From Candidatus Hydrogenedentota bacterium (GTDB lineage Bacteria; Hydrogenedentota; Hydrogenedentia; Hydrogenedentales; SLHB01): a DNA stretch of 64,000 bases. The DNA lies in NCBI GenBank assembly GCA_020849535.1, contig JADLGB010000240.1:1-64000 (forward strand). The letters run 5' to 3'. Each line of letters begins with the position of its first letter. Position 1 is the first letter of the stretch. The position numbers were made by a program, and so were the translations under genes. The notes below the pieces were generated by a model. That model did not search any database. It saw only the letters and a list, made by a program, of their open reading frames with translations, and was not told the DNA's origin. Shown here piece after piece: positions 18,806-27,132 of this stretch.

Positions 18806-20122
18806 TTAACGCCAGGCCTTCGCCTTGGGATCAATCGTGCAACACGTGGCAAGCGCCTCGTTGATGCGGTCCGCAATGGCCTTGCAGTCCGCGGGTGTAT
18901 ACCACTGGTTGAGGGAAATGGTGATCACCCGGTCAAACAGATCGTCCGCAACGGGGCAGTCCCCCCGCCGAATCGGATACTGCACCATCATGGGATGCAT
19001 GAAGGAGTAGCAGTGCCAATCGTCGTCGGCCTTCTTTCCGCGCATGCCCGCCTGGATCTTTCGATCGTGCAACGCGGCCAAGATGCACTCTCCCCGCGCG
19101 ATCGTATCCGGGTAGAACCGCAGCGTGTAGCCAACCTCGCCATCGGGGTCATTCAATACCTGCGGCGTAATCTCCGTGAAGCGCTGCAGCCGCTTGAGGA
19201 TGGCCGCCTTGACCTTCTGGAATCGCTTCACCGTGCGCGGCATCTTCTTCAATTGCACCACGTCCATCGCGGCTTCCAGCTCCGACATGCGGTAATTCGT
19301 GCCCGTGAAAAGTTCGCCCCTGTACCGCGGCGGCGCGAAGCGGACCGGCCTCCACAAACCACCGGCCTCAACCAGCTGGCTTGCGCGTTCCCACAGTCGC
19401 TTCGTCTTCGCGAGTATCAATCCACCTTCACCCGCGCCCACGATCTTGTAGGCGGATATGCTGAAGATACCCACATCACCGATGGTGCCACACATGCGGC
19501 CCTTGTACCGAGCGCCACATGACTGTGCGCAGTCCTCGACCACGGCCAACTTATGCTTGCGCGCAATCCTCATGATCGCGTCCATATCGCTTACGCCCCC
19601 CATGGCATGAGTTGGCGCGAGAGCCACCGTGCGCTTGGTAATGAGCGCCTCGATTTTGTTCGGATCCATGTGCATCGATTCATCGACATCGCAGAACACC
19701 GGCGTTGCGCCCGCGAGACTGGCGGCATTCGCCGTCGCGATGAAACCAATGGCCGGGCAAATCACCTCCGTGCCAGGTCCCGCGCCGACCGCGACAAACG
19801 CCCCGTGCAGCGCGCCCGTTCCCGAACTCGTCCCGATCGCGTACGGCGAACCGAATAACTCGCGGGCGGTCCGCTGAAATGCCTGAACGCAGCTTTCCTT
19901 CAAGCCCGAATAGTAATTGGCGAGGAAAGGTCCTTCGCCCCAATCCTCTTCATTCACTGCTTTCCGGATTCGATCCAGCGTCTTCTTGGACAATCCAAAG
20001 CGTGTGCAAAGCGCCATGAATTCATCGACGCCTATCTTCGGCTCACCCTTGGCCGAGATTTGCGTGACCGCGCGCATACTGCCCTGCAGCGCAATCTCCT
20101 GATCTTTTCGCTGTTTTGACAT
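18806..20122 (-). CDS. DegT/DnrJ/EryC1/StrS-type PLP aminotransferase
   Basis: About 438 residues. GTSSGTGALHGAF (cofactor phosphate region), VEDCAQSCGARYKG and the lysine in FSISAYKIVGAGEGG (the Schiff-base position) identify the sugar aminotransferase family. An N-terminal extension of about 40 residues precedes the fold. These enzymes usually transaminate keto-sugars. Being first in an operon with a symporter and glycosidases, it may act in catabolism or in remodelling an imported sugar. The ATG at 20122 is chosen because GGGAG lies upstream; the frame stays open to 20173. Confidence 0.92.
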   Translation of the reverse strand: MSKQRKDQEIALQGSMRAVTQISAKGEPKIGVDEFMALCTRFGLSKKTLDRIRKAVNEEDWGEGPFLANYYSGLKESCVQAFQRTARELFGSPYAIGTSSGTGALHGAFVAVGAGPGTEVICPAIGFIATANAASLAGATPVFCDVDESMHMDPNKIEALITKRTVALAPTHAMGGVSDMDAIMRIARKHKLAVVEDCAQSCGARYKGRMCGTIGDVGIFSISAYKIVGAGEGGLILAKTKRLWERASQLVEAGGLWRPVRFAPPRYRGELFTGTNYRMSELEAAMDVVQLKKMPRTVKRFQKVKAAILKRLQRFTEITPQVLNDPDGEVGYTLRFYPDTIARGECILAALHDRKIQAGMRGKKADDDWHCYSFMHPMMVQYPIRRGDCPVADDLFDRVITISLNQWYTPADCKAIADRINEALATCCTIDPKAKAWR

Positions 20123-20136
20123 GACCCCCGCTCCCA

Positions 20137-20165
20137 TTGACTCGCGCCATTCCGAGGTGTAGCTT
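20137..20165 (+). promoter_or_regulatory. Possible promoter of the XRE-cupin regulator
   Basis: TTGACT (20137-20142), a 17-bp spacer and TAGCTT (20160-20165) lie in the 63-bp gap between divergent genes. The gap must also hold the promoter of the aminotransferase operon, so the regulator can act on both. Confidence 0.4.
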
Positions 20166-20185
20166 ATAGGCAACAGGAGTGCATT

Positions 20186-20749
20186 ATGAAGTCCAGTGCC
20201 TTTGATGTCAAGACCGTCGGCAACCGCCTGCGAAGGCTTCGCAAGCGGCTCGGTCTCTCCATGCGCGAACTCGCTGCGCGCGCCGATGTGGCCGCGAGTT
20301 TCGTCTCGCGAATTGAGGCGGGCAAAGCCTCACCCACAATCATGACGTTGCAGAAGATCCTCGAAGCGCTCGGCGTGGAAGTGGTCGAGTTCTTTCAGCG
20401 CGAGGATGCCCCCGACCCCGCGCGGCAAGTTGTGTTCAAGAATTCGGATATGCAGGCGCTCTGCGAGGACGACAGGCGCTGGGTCTTCGCATTCCCGTCA
20501 CATCCGGACATCAACCTCGTCATGACGTACGAAGAGTACCAGCCCCAAACCGAGCTGGTAGAACTCGAACGCCATCCGCGCGACACCTACGGCCAGGTCC
20601 TAAGCGGCCAGCTCACCATCGAGATCCCTGCTCGCGGCACCTTTACAGCCAAGAAAGGTGACGCCTTCTTTCTCAAAGCCAACACACCGCACACTTCCCG
20701 CAACTCAGGCAACTCCGTCCTCCGAATCGTCGCCGCACAGATCAAATAG
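20186..20749 (+). CDS. XRE-family regulator with C-terminal cupin
   Basis: 187 residues. Residues 10-65 are an XRE/Cro helix-turn-helix (LRRLRKRLGLSMRELAARADVAASFVSRIEAGKASPTIMTLQKI). Residues about 110-185 are a cupin barrel (GQVLSGQLTIEIPARGTFTAKKGDAFFLKANTPHTSRN). In this family the cupin is thought to bind a small ligand. The gene is divergent from the aminotransferase operon with 63 bp between start codons, which strongly suggests that it controls that operon. Confidence 0.92.
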   Translation: MKSSAFDVKTVGNRLRRLRKRLGLSMRELAARADVAASFVSRIEAGKASPTIMTLQKILEALGVEVVEFFQREDAPDPARQVVFKNSDMQALCEDDRRWVFAFPSHPDINLVMTYEEYQPQTELVELERHPRDTYGQVLSGQLTIEIPARGTFTAKKGDAFFLKANTPHTSRNSGNSVLRIVAAQIK

Positions 20750-20858
20750 CCGAGGTGGCATGGGCTTCCAGCCCATGGTCTTATTCTCTCAGCCCAGTGC
20801 GGCTTCAAGTTGATACTGACTGTTCATACGGATAAAGATCTCCCTGGGGGATCAAAAG

Positions 20859-23048
20859 ATGTTCAACCCAGCTCAACGTCAAGAACTACGCCCACACTCT
20901 AATCCTGCCATTTGGGCCGTAATCTGCTTGCTGCTTGCAGCTGGCTGCTCAACCACGGCTGTTCACTATAGGCAATGCCCTCAAGTATCCGTCAGCAGCA
21001 ATGCCATCAAGCTGCATTTCCCGGGCGACCCTGCAGTGGAGGCTTCTGTAGCCATTGAAAACGGCGAAGTGCTGGGCCTTTCGCAAATCTTCGTTGATGG
21101 GTGCGAAGTCCTTGACTCCCCACATCCCGCGGTGCCTGTTGCGAGAGCGATCACCGGTGGCAGCATCGAACCCGTAAGGGACCTCGATGCCTATCTCGCC
21201 GAACGCCAGCGAGTGGGGGACCAGCACACGTTCCCATCGCGTGGCGCGCTGAGTACCACCGACATCCCGCTCCGGGGACGCTATGCCGGCTGGCGCCGGT
21301 GTCGCGGCGCGGTAGTGCTCGATGTCGCACTGCCCAGGGGTCGTGCCGAATGGTGGCTGAGACCGGCCTCCACCCGCGTGTACAACCAGACGTACAGCGG
21401 TGTGATCTGGCAACTTAGGCTTTACGATGTGGGCCGGGTATATGAAGTCGACGTGGAAGAGCCCGTGGTCTTCGCGGAGGGGGACTGGCGTTTCCAGCAA
21501 CGCGGGAGCCAGAGTGACGACAAGAATGAAGAGGAGTTCCAACTGAGCCTTCAGCCCGATCCGAAGCAGCCGTACTCAATATCGAAACGTAAGTATGGCG
21601 CGCGCCAACAACCTTTCTTCTTCCTTGGGGGTACGCGTGGCTCTACTCTGAGTTACTTCGACCGCCTCACCTGCGCCGATGTGGAGGAGAGTCAGAAGGA
21701 AGGCCGCATCGCCTTGCGCTCCACGATTCCGGTCCGGCCGGATGAGACAGGCAGTATCGCGACGCCTGCCAAATTATGGGTCTTTCGGCGTGCGGATCTC
21801 TCGGACAAATGGGCCGCCGTGAACGAATGGACCTGGGCTTATGATCGCGTTGTGGGCGACTTGCAGGCACAGGCAGGCGTGAAACCGGTCGACCCGCTGC
21901 CGACCCTCTTTCACCAGCAGTTCGATACGCCGGGTCTCGAGTTTGGCTTCACGCCCGCGCTCCGCAAGCAGATGCCCCCGCCCTCGCTTGAAGAATCCTG
22001 GTTGTACCGCTTCACAAACGAGGTCGTGCCAAAGGCCGCCTCCTGGGGTATTGGCGTGATTGAACTGCGGGCCGTGCTCGACACGGATATTGATCATGGT
22101 GAGGCAGAATATCCCGCAGGCAGTTTCGCCGCGGACAGCGTGTGCAGTCCATGGGGACTACGCATCAGCCCCAAGCTTGCGGGCGAAGAGGGTCTCGCCT
22201 ACTTGGTGGAACAGGCCCATGCGCGAGGCATTCAGATCGCGATATGGTCGGCCCCTGCCCACCAATCCGTGTGTTCCCCTGTGGTGCGTGCGCACCCGGA
22301 TTGGCTGATGTTCGACGCTTCCGGACGCGCCATTAACCGCGGCTACGTCACGCTGGTCGGCATGGACCTGGCTGCCGGCTTTCGCGAATTCCTCGAAGGC
22401 GCCTACCGCGACCTCCACACACGCACAGGTGTGGATGGCGTGTGGGCCGATTCCTATTGCGCGTTCGGCGCGGACCGCGATATGAGCGACGCCGTCCCCT
22501 ACCCGCAGCTCGACCAGGCGGTCATGCTGCAACGCGCTATGCAGCGCATGGGGTACACCTATCTGATGCGGGAAGACTGCGGCCCCATCGGTCTCTCCTC
22601 ACGCAGTTCCGGACTCGAGGGCGTGCTTGGGCACGAGTACCTCCGCTACTACTTTCTCTACAACCACCAGGACCCCACCAAGCGCTACGACCCCGAATCG
22701 TATTTCAGGTCGCTGGCATCAAAAGGCGTGATGGACATCCGTGTGCCAAGCGAGTTTGAAGCGCTACCCAACGAAGCGCGAGACATGATCGTCAGGACCA
22801 ATTTCGCGTACCGCGAAGTGCTCCCACTGATGAAACGCCGTATCGTCCTTGGTAACGGCAATACCTGGCAGGGAGTCGCCTGGGCCGACCAACGCGACCA
22901 CATGCGCGTCCTTTTCAGCTTCGATGCGTTTGACTGGCCAATCCCCAGCGGCGCGAGAGTCCGCGAACTTATGACCGGCGAGACCTTAACGATCCCCGGC
23001 AGCCACCTCCACGCCCAACCGTGGCGCGTCTACACAATCTCGCCATGA
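20859..23048 (+). CDS. Melibiase-like (GH36-type) secreted lipoprotein
   Basis: 729 residues. A signal peptide ends in the lipobox LLLAAGC, so lipidation is expected. The N-terminal half is a beta-sandwich. The barrel from about 390 follows the GH36/clan GH-D pattern: GIGVIELRAVLD, LVEQAHARGIQIAIWSAP, HPDWLMFDASGR, MDLAAGFREFLEGAYRDLHTRTGVDGVWADSY, where the Asp of WAD sits at the usual nucleophile position. GGGGGATC precedes the ATG. Specificity is unknown; alpha-galactosidase is only the nearest fold. It lies downstream of the regulator and may belong to the same regulon. Confidence 0.8.
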   Translation: MFNPAQRQELRPHSNPAIWAVICLLLAAGCSTTAVHYRQCPQVSVSSNAIKLHFPGDPAVEASVAIENGEVLGLSQIFVDGCEVLDSPHPAVPVARAITGGSIEPVRDLDAYLAERQRVGDQHTFPSRGALSTTDIPLRGRYAGWRRCRGAVVLDVALPRGRAEWWLRPASTRVYNQTYSGVIWQLRLYDVGRVYEVDVEEPVVFAEGDWRFQQRGSQSDDKNEEEFQLSLQPDPKQPYSISKRKYGARQQPFFFLGGTRGSTLSYFDRLTCADVEESQKEGRIALRSTIPVRPDETGSIATPAKLWVFRRADLSDKWAAVNEWTWAYDRVVGDLQAQAGVKPVDPLPTLFHQQFDTPGLEFGFTPALRKQMPPPSLEESWLYRFTNEVVPKAASWGIGVIELRAVLDTDIDHGEAEYPAGSFAADSVCSPWGLRISPKLAGEEGLAYLVEQAHARGIQIAIWSAPAHQSVCSPVVRAHPDWLMFDASGRAINRGYVTLVGMDLAAGFREFLEGAYRDLHTRTGVDGVWADSYCAFGADRDMSDAVPYPQLDQAVMLQRAMQRMGYTYLMREDCGPIGLSSRSSGLEGVLGHEYLRYYFLYNHQDPTKRYDPESYFRSLASKGVMDIRVPSEFEALPNEARDMIVRTNFAYREVLPLMKRRIVLGNGNTWQGVAWADQRDHMRVLFSFDAFDWPIPSGARVRELMTGETLTIPGSHLHAQPWRVYTISP

Positions 23049-23079
23049 CGAGCTTCACAGGCCATTGACCTCCTGAACA

Positions 23080-23145
23080 AGAGGCCCGCAGGGCCCCTCT
23101 TAATTCCCCCTTCGAAGGGGGCAGGCCCGCAGGGCCGAGGGGGAT
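23080..23145. repeat. Short palindromic repeat cluster
   Basis: Two copies of GGCCCGCAGGGCC lie either side of CCCCCTTCGAAGGGGG, all able to form hairpins. This is 3' of the melibiase-like gene and convergent with the coiled-coil gene. It may act as a bidirectional terminator, although there is no T run. Confidence 0.6.
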
Positions 23146-23239
23146 GTTTAGCCCCAACGCCAAGCTTCAATCCCTCCGTGTCACGAATCGAAGCCACATC
23201 CGTGCAACAGGCCGTCCAGCATGCGACCATGGCCTCCAC

Positions 23240-24403
23240 TCACTCCACTGCGGGCTTTTCCTCAGCCACCCACTCGATTACGGGAGGCGGAGTGCGGAAG
23301 TCATCTTCCTTCAAGGATTGTTGCGTTTCTTCCACTTTCCGATTGAGCGCGTGTCGCTGGTCCTCCAATTCGCTGATGGTATTCTGCAGTTCAACGCGAT
23401 GGCCTAAGCGCGCCTTCAACTGCTCGTATTCCTTCCCGAGTACCTCGTGTCTTGCGCGCAATCCGGCGAGATTGACCTCGGTTTCCATGAGCATCTGCGC
23501 AAGATGGAGGGCCAGGTCCGTTTGCGCACGAGCGGGGAGCGTTGTGCTCTGACCTGCGAGAGTCTGCTTGATCTGTGCGATCCGGTTCTCCATTTCATTG
23601 AGGGTTTCTGCCGAAGATTCCCCAGCGTCCACCCGTTTCTTGAGTTCTGAAGCTTCTCTCTCAGCCAGCCGGAGCTTCTCCTCAATTGCCTTCTGTTCAT
23701 CTGTTAGCTCCCCAATTTCCAGAAGGGACTTCGTTGGGTGGTCCACAATTGCCTGGCGTCGAGCCTCCATCTCCGCAAGGTTCATCTCCAGCTCAAGCTT
23801 CGGACCTTCTTCTATTGCCGCAATATGGGATTGCAACGTTTCATCGGACGCTTCGAGTCTAGCGCGTTCCAGTTCTTCAGTTTTGCCGTCCATTTGCTCC
23901 TTTACCTCGGCCATGGACTGCTGGATTTCGCGGATTCTTAGCCCAATCTCTTGCTTTTCAGTTTGAAAGGCTGCATCATCTAGACCGTGCTGCCGGTAGA
24001 AGGCGCCAAGGAACAGGTCTACAGAGAGTCTTGAATAAGAGGACCGGATTCGGCCCGGTATTGCTGGTACATCCAACACATACTCCTTCCCATCATCCGA
24101 CACAATGGCGTTAACTGACAGTACAGTACGTACCCAATTAACGAGATCCATATAATTCTCGCCGCTTTTGCCCAGCGGCATCCCGTCAACCTCAGGAATC
24201 CTGTGCGGTGCGAGTGGTTTGCCCAACTCCTCATGCCACTTGTCGGCCCAGGGGCGATAGAGCGCGTAGGTGCGAGGATCGAAGTGAATTCGTGCGAGAA
24301 CTTCTGCTTGCTTAGCTGTTGCAGCCGCGTCCTCCGCGATGGCACACAAGGGCATGAGTGCCCCGATCAGAAGAAGCGCAGTGGTAGCTTTGACTCTAAT
24401 CAT
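23240..24403 (-). CDS. Secreted coiled-coil protein, third gene of the ECF sigma trio
   Basis: 387 residues. A signal peptide (MIRVKATTALLLIGALMPLCAIAE) is followed by a small globular part to about 140. About 230 residues of almost continuous heptad-rich helix come next (EIGLRIREIQQSMAEVKEQ, LRLAEREASELKKRVDAG, RARHEVLGKEYEQLKARLG). I recognise no enzyme family. The ATG overlaps the anti-sigma stop as ATGA, so the two are translationally coupled. A periplasmic rod or scaffold that interacts with the periplasmic part of the anti-sigma protein is a reasonable inference. Confidence 0.8.
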   Translation of the reverse strand: MIRVKATTALLLIGALMPLCAIAEDAAATAKQAEVLARIHFDPRTYALYRPWADKWHEELGKPLAPHRIPEVDGMPLGKSGENYMDLVNWVRTVLSVNAIVSDDGKEYVLDVPAIPGRIRSSYSRLSVDLFLGAFYRQHGLDDAAFQTEKQEIGLRIREIQQSMAEVKEQMDGKTEELERARLEASDETLQSHIAAIEEGPKLELEMNLAEMEARRQAIVDHPTKSLLEIGELTDEQKAIEEKLRLAEREASELKKRVDAGESSAETLNEMENRIAQIKQTLAGQSTTLPARAQTDLALHLAQMLMETEVNLAGLRARHEVLGKEYEQLKARLGHRVELQNTISELEDQRHALNRKVEETQQSLKEDDFRTPPPVIEWVAEEKPAVE

Positions 24404-25089
24404 GATTCCACCCTCCGGTTCTCTGACGCTTGTGTCAGCGCGCGGATTCTCTCTTTGGCACTTGCGGCACTCTTCGTGTTCGGGAAACGTGTGGTGATCT
24501 CACGATACCGGGACAACGCTATCTCGATGTCGCGGTTGTCCCGTTCGTAGTACTTGCCCGCTTCAAAGAGGATGGCCGCGGTTCCTTCCCGCTCGATTTC
24601 GCCCAGGCTCAATTCGATGCTCACGGGCTCGCGGGCATCGAAGCTGGCTTCAAGGTCAGCCACCAGACGTTCGAGATCCGCAATGCGGCCGTTCAACTCC
24701 GCCACGCGCGTCTCCATCTCGTACCCGCTCGCCGGGATCTGTGCAGGAGTCGAGACGCGCACGAGCCACAGGGCCATCGCTAACGCGCATGCTGCGCAAG
24801 CCGCCCCGGCCGAATAGACCACACGCCGATACGCGCGCTGCCGATACACGCGATGCTCTATCGCATCGACAGTGGGGGCTGCCGGACTGGGCGGTTCCAC
24901 CAAGCCGCCTTTCACGCATTCGAGGTCGGCGCGGTACGCATCCGCCAACGCGCGCGCATCGGGATGCTGGTCCAAGTAGCGATCCACCTCAGCCTGCCGC
25001 ACCGGGTCGAGTTCGTCATACTCGATCAGGGACTGCTCATCGATTTGTTCCGTTGGCGCTGGTTTCAAGGTTCGTATCCCTTCATCCAT
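24400..25089 (-). CDS. Membrane anti-sigma factor with coiled coil and TPR-like tail
   Basis: 229 residues. The N-terminal part (EYDELDPVRQAEVDRYLDQHPDARALADAY) resembles zinc-free anti-sigma domains. One transmembrane helix lies at about 90-112. A short coiled coil (VAELNGRIADLERLVADLEASFD) follows at about 125-150. The last 60 residues resemble a TPR/YbgF-type repeat (ILFEAGKYYERDNRDIEIALSRYREITTRFPNT). Its start lies inside the end of the sigma gene (25-base overlap), which is typical of sigma/anti-sigma pairs. The periplasmic coil and TPR-like tail could bind the coiled-coil protein encoded next. Confidence 0.82.
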   Translation of the reverse strand: MDEGIRTLKPAPTEQIDEQSLIEYDELDPVRQAEVDRYLDQHPDARALADAYRADLECVKGGLVEPPSPAAPTVDAIEHRVYRQRAYRRVVYSAGAACAACALAMALWLVRVSTPAQIPASGYEMETRVAELNGRIADLERLVADLEASFDAREPVSIELSLGEIEREGTAAILFEAGKYYERDNRDIEIALSRYREITTRFPNTKSAASAKERIRALTQASENRRVES

Positions 25090-25649
25090 TCACGAAGTTT
25101 CTTGCGGGCATGATATACGCGCGTACGAACGGTCACTTCAGGTATCCGCAACGTCTCGGCCACGTCCGCACAACTCATCTCCTCGAGGTACCGCAGCACG
25201 AAGACCAGCCTGAGCTTTCTCGGCAGCCGCTGTATGCAGGCCACGGCGCGCTCGTGGGCCTCGTCACGCACAGCGTGTTCGGTGTTGGGCGCAGGTTCAC
25301 TCATCGTGGCGAAAGGGTCGCGCACGAATGTCTTCAGGTTTCGCAGCCATCCTCGGCGGATGGAGGTGAAGTGGTTGAGGGCCACGCGCGTCAACCAGGT
25401 TGACTGGGCGGCGTCACCGCGAAACCGGCCGCGTGCCGCCCACGCCTTCGCGAGCACGTCTTGTACGGCGTCATCCAACTCATCTTCCGGCAGACCGAAG
25501 CGCCACGCGAGACGCCGAAGCCGCGGATACTCCCGCGCGATGAGGTCCTCCAACGTGTGGTCCGATACACTCGAGATTTCCTCACGCACGGGGCAGGGCT
25601 CGACACTTGCCACGCGCGGCGCGGTTGGAATCACGTCTCCACACGTCAT
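25065..25649 (-). CDS. ECF-type RNA polymerase sigma factor
   Basis: About 194 residues. Region 2 (LIAREYPRLRRLAWRFGLPEDELDDAVQDVLAKAW, STWLTRVALNHF) and region 4 (AVACIQRLPRKLRLVFVLRYLEEMSCADVAETLRIPEVTVRTRVYHARKKL) are both present. The frame opens at a GTG at 25679, but the ECF-type promoter just upstream would start transcription at about 25678. The ATG at 25649 is therefore the better start. It heads a three-gene operon with the anti-sigma and coiled-coil genes. Confidence 0.93.
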   Translation of the reverse strand: MTCGDVIPTAPRVASVEPCPVREEISSVSDHTLEDLIAREYPRLRRLAWRFGLPEDELDDAVQDVLAKAWAARGRFRGDAAQSTWLTRVALNHFTSIRRGWLRNLKTFVRDPFATMSEPAPNTEHAVRDEAHERAVACIQRLPRKLRLVFVLRYLEEMSCADVAETLRIPEVTVRTRVYHARKKLREWMKGYEP

Positions 25650-25684
25650 CGGTGTCCCACGCTCGAGTTTCGCTTCCACATAGA

Positions 25685-25712
25685 TTAGACTGAGGCGAGC
25701 GGGAAAGGTTCA
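25685..25712 (-). promoter_or_regulatory. Candidate ECF autoregulatory promoter
   Basis: On the minus strand TGAACC (25712-25707) and GTCTAA (25690-25685) are separated by 16 bp, the classical spacing and base pattern of ECF promoters (GAAC and TC cores). It lies directly upstream of the sigma gene, as expected for self-activation. Confidence 0.6.
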
Positions 25713-25822
25713 AAGCAAGTAGAAGTTATGCGGCGCAAACGAGTTAAACCGCGACATCAGCCAGACAATCGCTGCCGTTGGAATACGTGCGGGTGTGAAG
25801 GTTACGGCCAGGCCAACCGGTC

Positions 25823-26203
25823 CTATATCCCGTTCAAGTAGGTTGCCGCCGCGCCCAGGAACTCCCGCGCCCAAGCGACCACGAGGCTAGCCTGTTCCCC
25901 CGTTACCGATGTGCCGACACCATAATCACCCGCGTTCCGTAGGTCCTGAGCATCGAGCAGCCAGCGGTGGAACCGAGCATCAAGGTCTCCAGTCTTGGCA
26001 AATTCCCGGCCGTAGGCGGCCTGCACCGCCGCATGGCTTGAGAAGGACTGACCGCGCGACGCCAACAAAGCTCCAGCGACATAGAACATTGAGTAGTATG
26101 CGCGAGATGCGGCAAATGCCGCGTAGCCCTGCGCGAGCAACAGTTCAGCAGCGGCCAAGCTCTCTCGCGCTTTGTCGAGCTGAGCGTCGATATCGGCGTT
26201 CAC
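25823..26203 (-). CDS. HEPN-domain protein (UPF0332 type)
   Basis: 126 residues, all-helical. ESLAAAELLLAQGYAAFAASRAYYSMFYVAGALLASRG is the typical HEPN opening and DAQDLRNAGDYG the conserved second-half motif. In HEPN/MNT pairs this partner is usually the toxin, often an RNase. The start is a GTG overlapping the MNT stop by four bases (GTGA), so the two proteins are made together. Confidence 0.9.
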   Translation of the reverse strand: MNADIDAQLDKARESLAAAELLLAQGYAAFAASRAYYSMFYVAGALLASRGQSFSSHAAVQAAYGREFAKTGDLDARFHRWLLDAQDLRNAGDYGVGTSVTGEQASLVVAWAREFLGAAATYLNGI

Positions 26204-26523
26204 ACGGCAACCCCTTCCTTGCGGACATTCATCAGAAATGGCAACTGGCGCGATTCATAGTCCTCGCGCGTGACAAACGCCCGCGAAAAGACTACGCCAT
26301 GCTCAAGGCTCAGTTGTGCCGTTAGCGCCGAGGTCCGGGCAATCATCTCGCCGTAGTCGAAGGGGCGCCGCATCACGCATAGCAAATCGATATCGGAATC
26401 ATCTCGCTCTTCACCACGCGCGTGAGAGCCATAGAGGATTACGGCATCCAACGCCTCGCCCAGTTCTTCTACCAAGCCGGCGCGGTATGCAAGGAGAATC
26501 TCATTTCGCTGTGTCGATGTCAT
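26200..26523 (-). CDS. MNT-type nucleotidyltransferase
   Basis: 107 residues. GSHARG (about 32-37) followed by DDSDIDLL (about 41-48) is the nucleotidyltransferase metal-binding signature. In characterised HEPN/MNT systems this protein neutralises the HEPN toxin, in some cases by adenylylating it. GAGGAG lies upstream of the ATG. The pair has its own upstream gap and may be an independent unit. Confidence 0.92.
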   Translation of the reverse strand: MTSTQRNEILLAYRAGLVEELGEALDAVILYGSHARGEERDDSDIDLLCVMRRPFDYGEMIARTSALTAQLSLEHGVVFSRAFVTREDYESRQLPFLMNVRKEGVAV

Positions 26524-26728
26524 GGCGTCTCCTCGCTTTCAGTGTACCATCGATACCTTGAGGTTTCCATCGACGTAAAGGGAAACGCCGCCCCCGGCGG
26601 GTAGCATCGTTCTCCTCCTGACATCCTGCCGCATCGCGCAATCTTGACTGAGAGGGGTACTATTGCACGTCGAGGAGATTGGGATTCTGCCACCCGCATA
26701 ATGAATCATCCGCATCCTCGTCAGAAGT

Positions 26729-27061
26729 TCAGAAGTGGGTAGATACGACCAGCGGGATTTGTCCGGAAATCAGCAATGCCCAACAGACTGCAACGGCGTA
26801 TAGGTGGCGTCTGCGGGACCACTCGAAGTGGCCTTTCAGGACGGTCCTTGCGAGTTCCATGACGATGATGGCTGAGAGCAGCGAATGGACTATGAGGAAT
26901 GGTATTAACAGGGCCAGCGGAAGCCCGTGGATCACTGCCATGAGCGAGCGTCCACTCAGCTCAATATACGTCCAGAACAAGGCAAAGATGAGTACGTAGA
27001 TGAGACTCCCTTGAACGAGTCTCCGGTATCGTATGTCTCCGGTGAGTTCGTATGGCGGCAT
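26729..27061 (-). CDS. Small integral membrane protein, unknown function
   Basis: 110 residues with three hydrophobic helices (LIYVLIFALFWTYIELSG, LPLALLIPFLIVHSLLSAIIVMEL, LYAVAVCWALLISGQIPLVV). The ATG follows GTGGAG at about nine bases. I recognise no family. It lies downstream of amrS on the same strand with 71 bp between them, so it could be cotranscribed. Confidence 0.65.
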   Translation of the reverse strand: MPPYELTGDIRYRRLVQGSLIYVLIFALFWTYIELSGRSLMAVIHGLPLALLIPFLIVHSLLSAIIVMELARTVLKGHFEWSRRRHLYAVAVCWALLISGQIPLVVSTHF

Positions 27062-27132
27062 TGCACGTACTCCACTTCAGGTCGAAGCGCCCATGCGCAG
27101 CGTGCAATCTCGGTGCACCTACCTCAGCCCCC

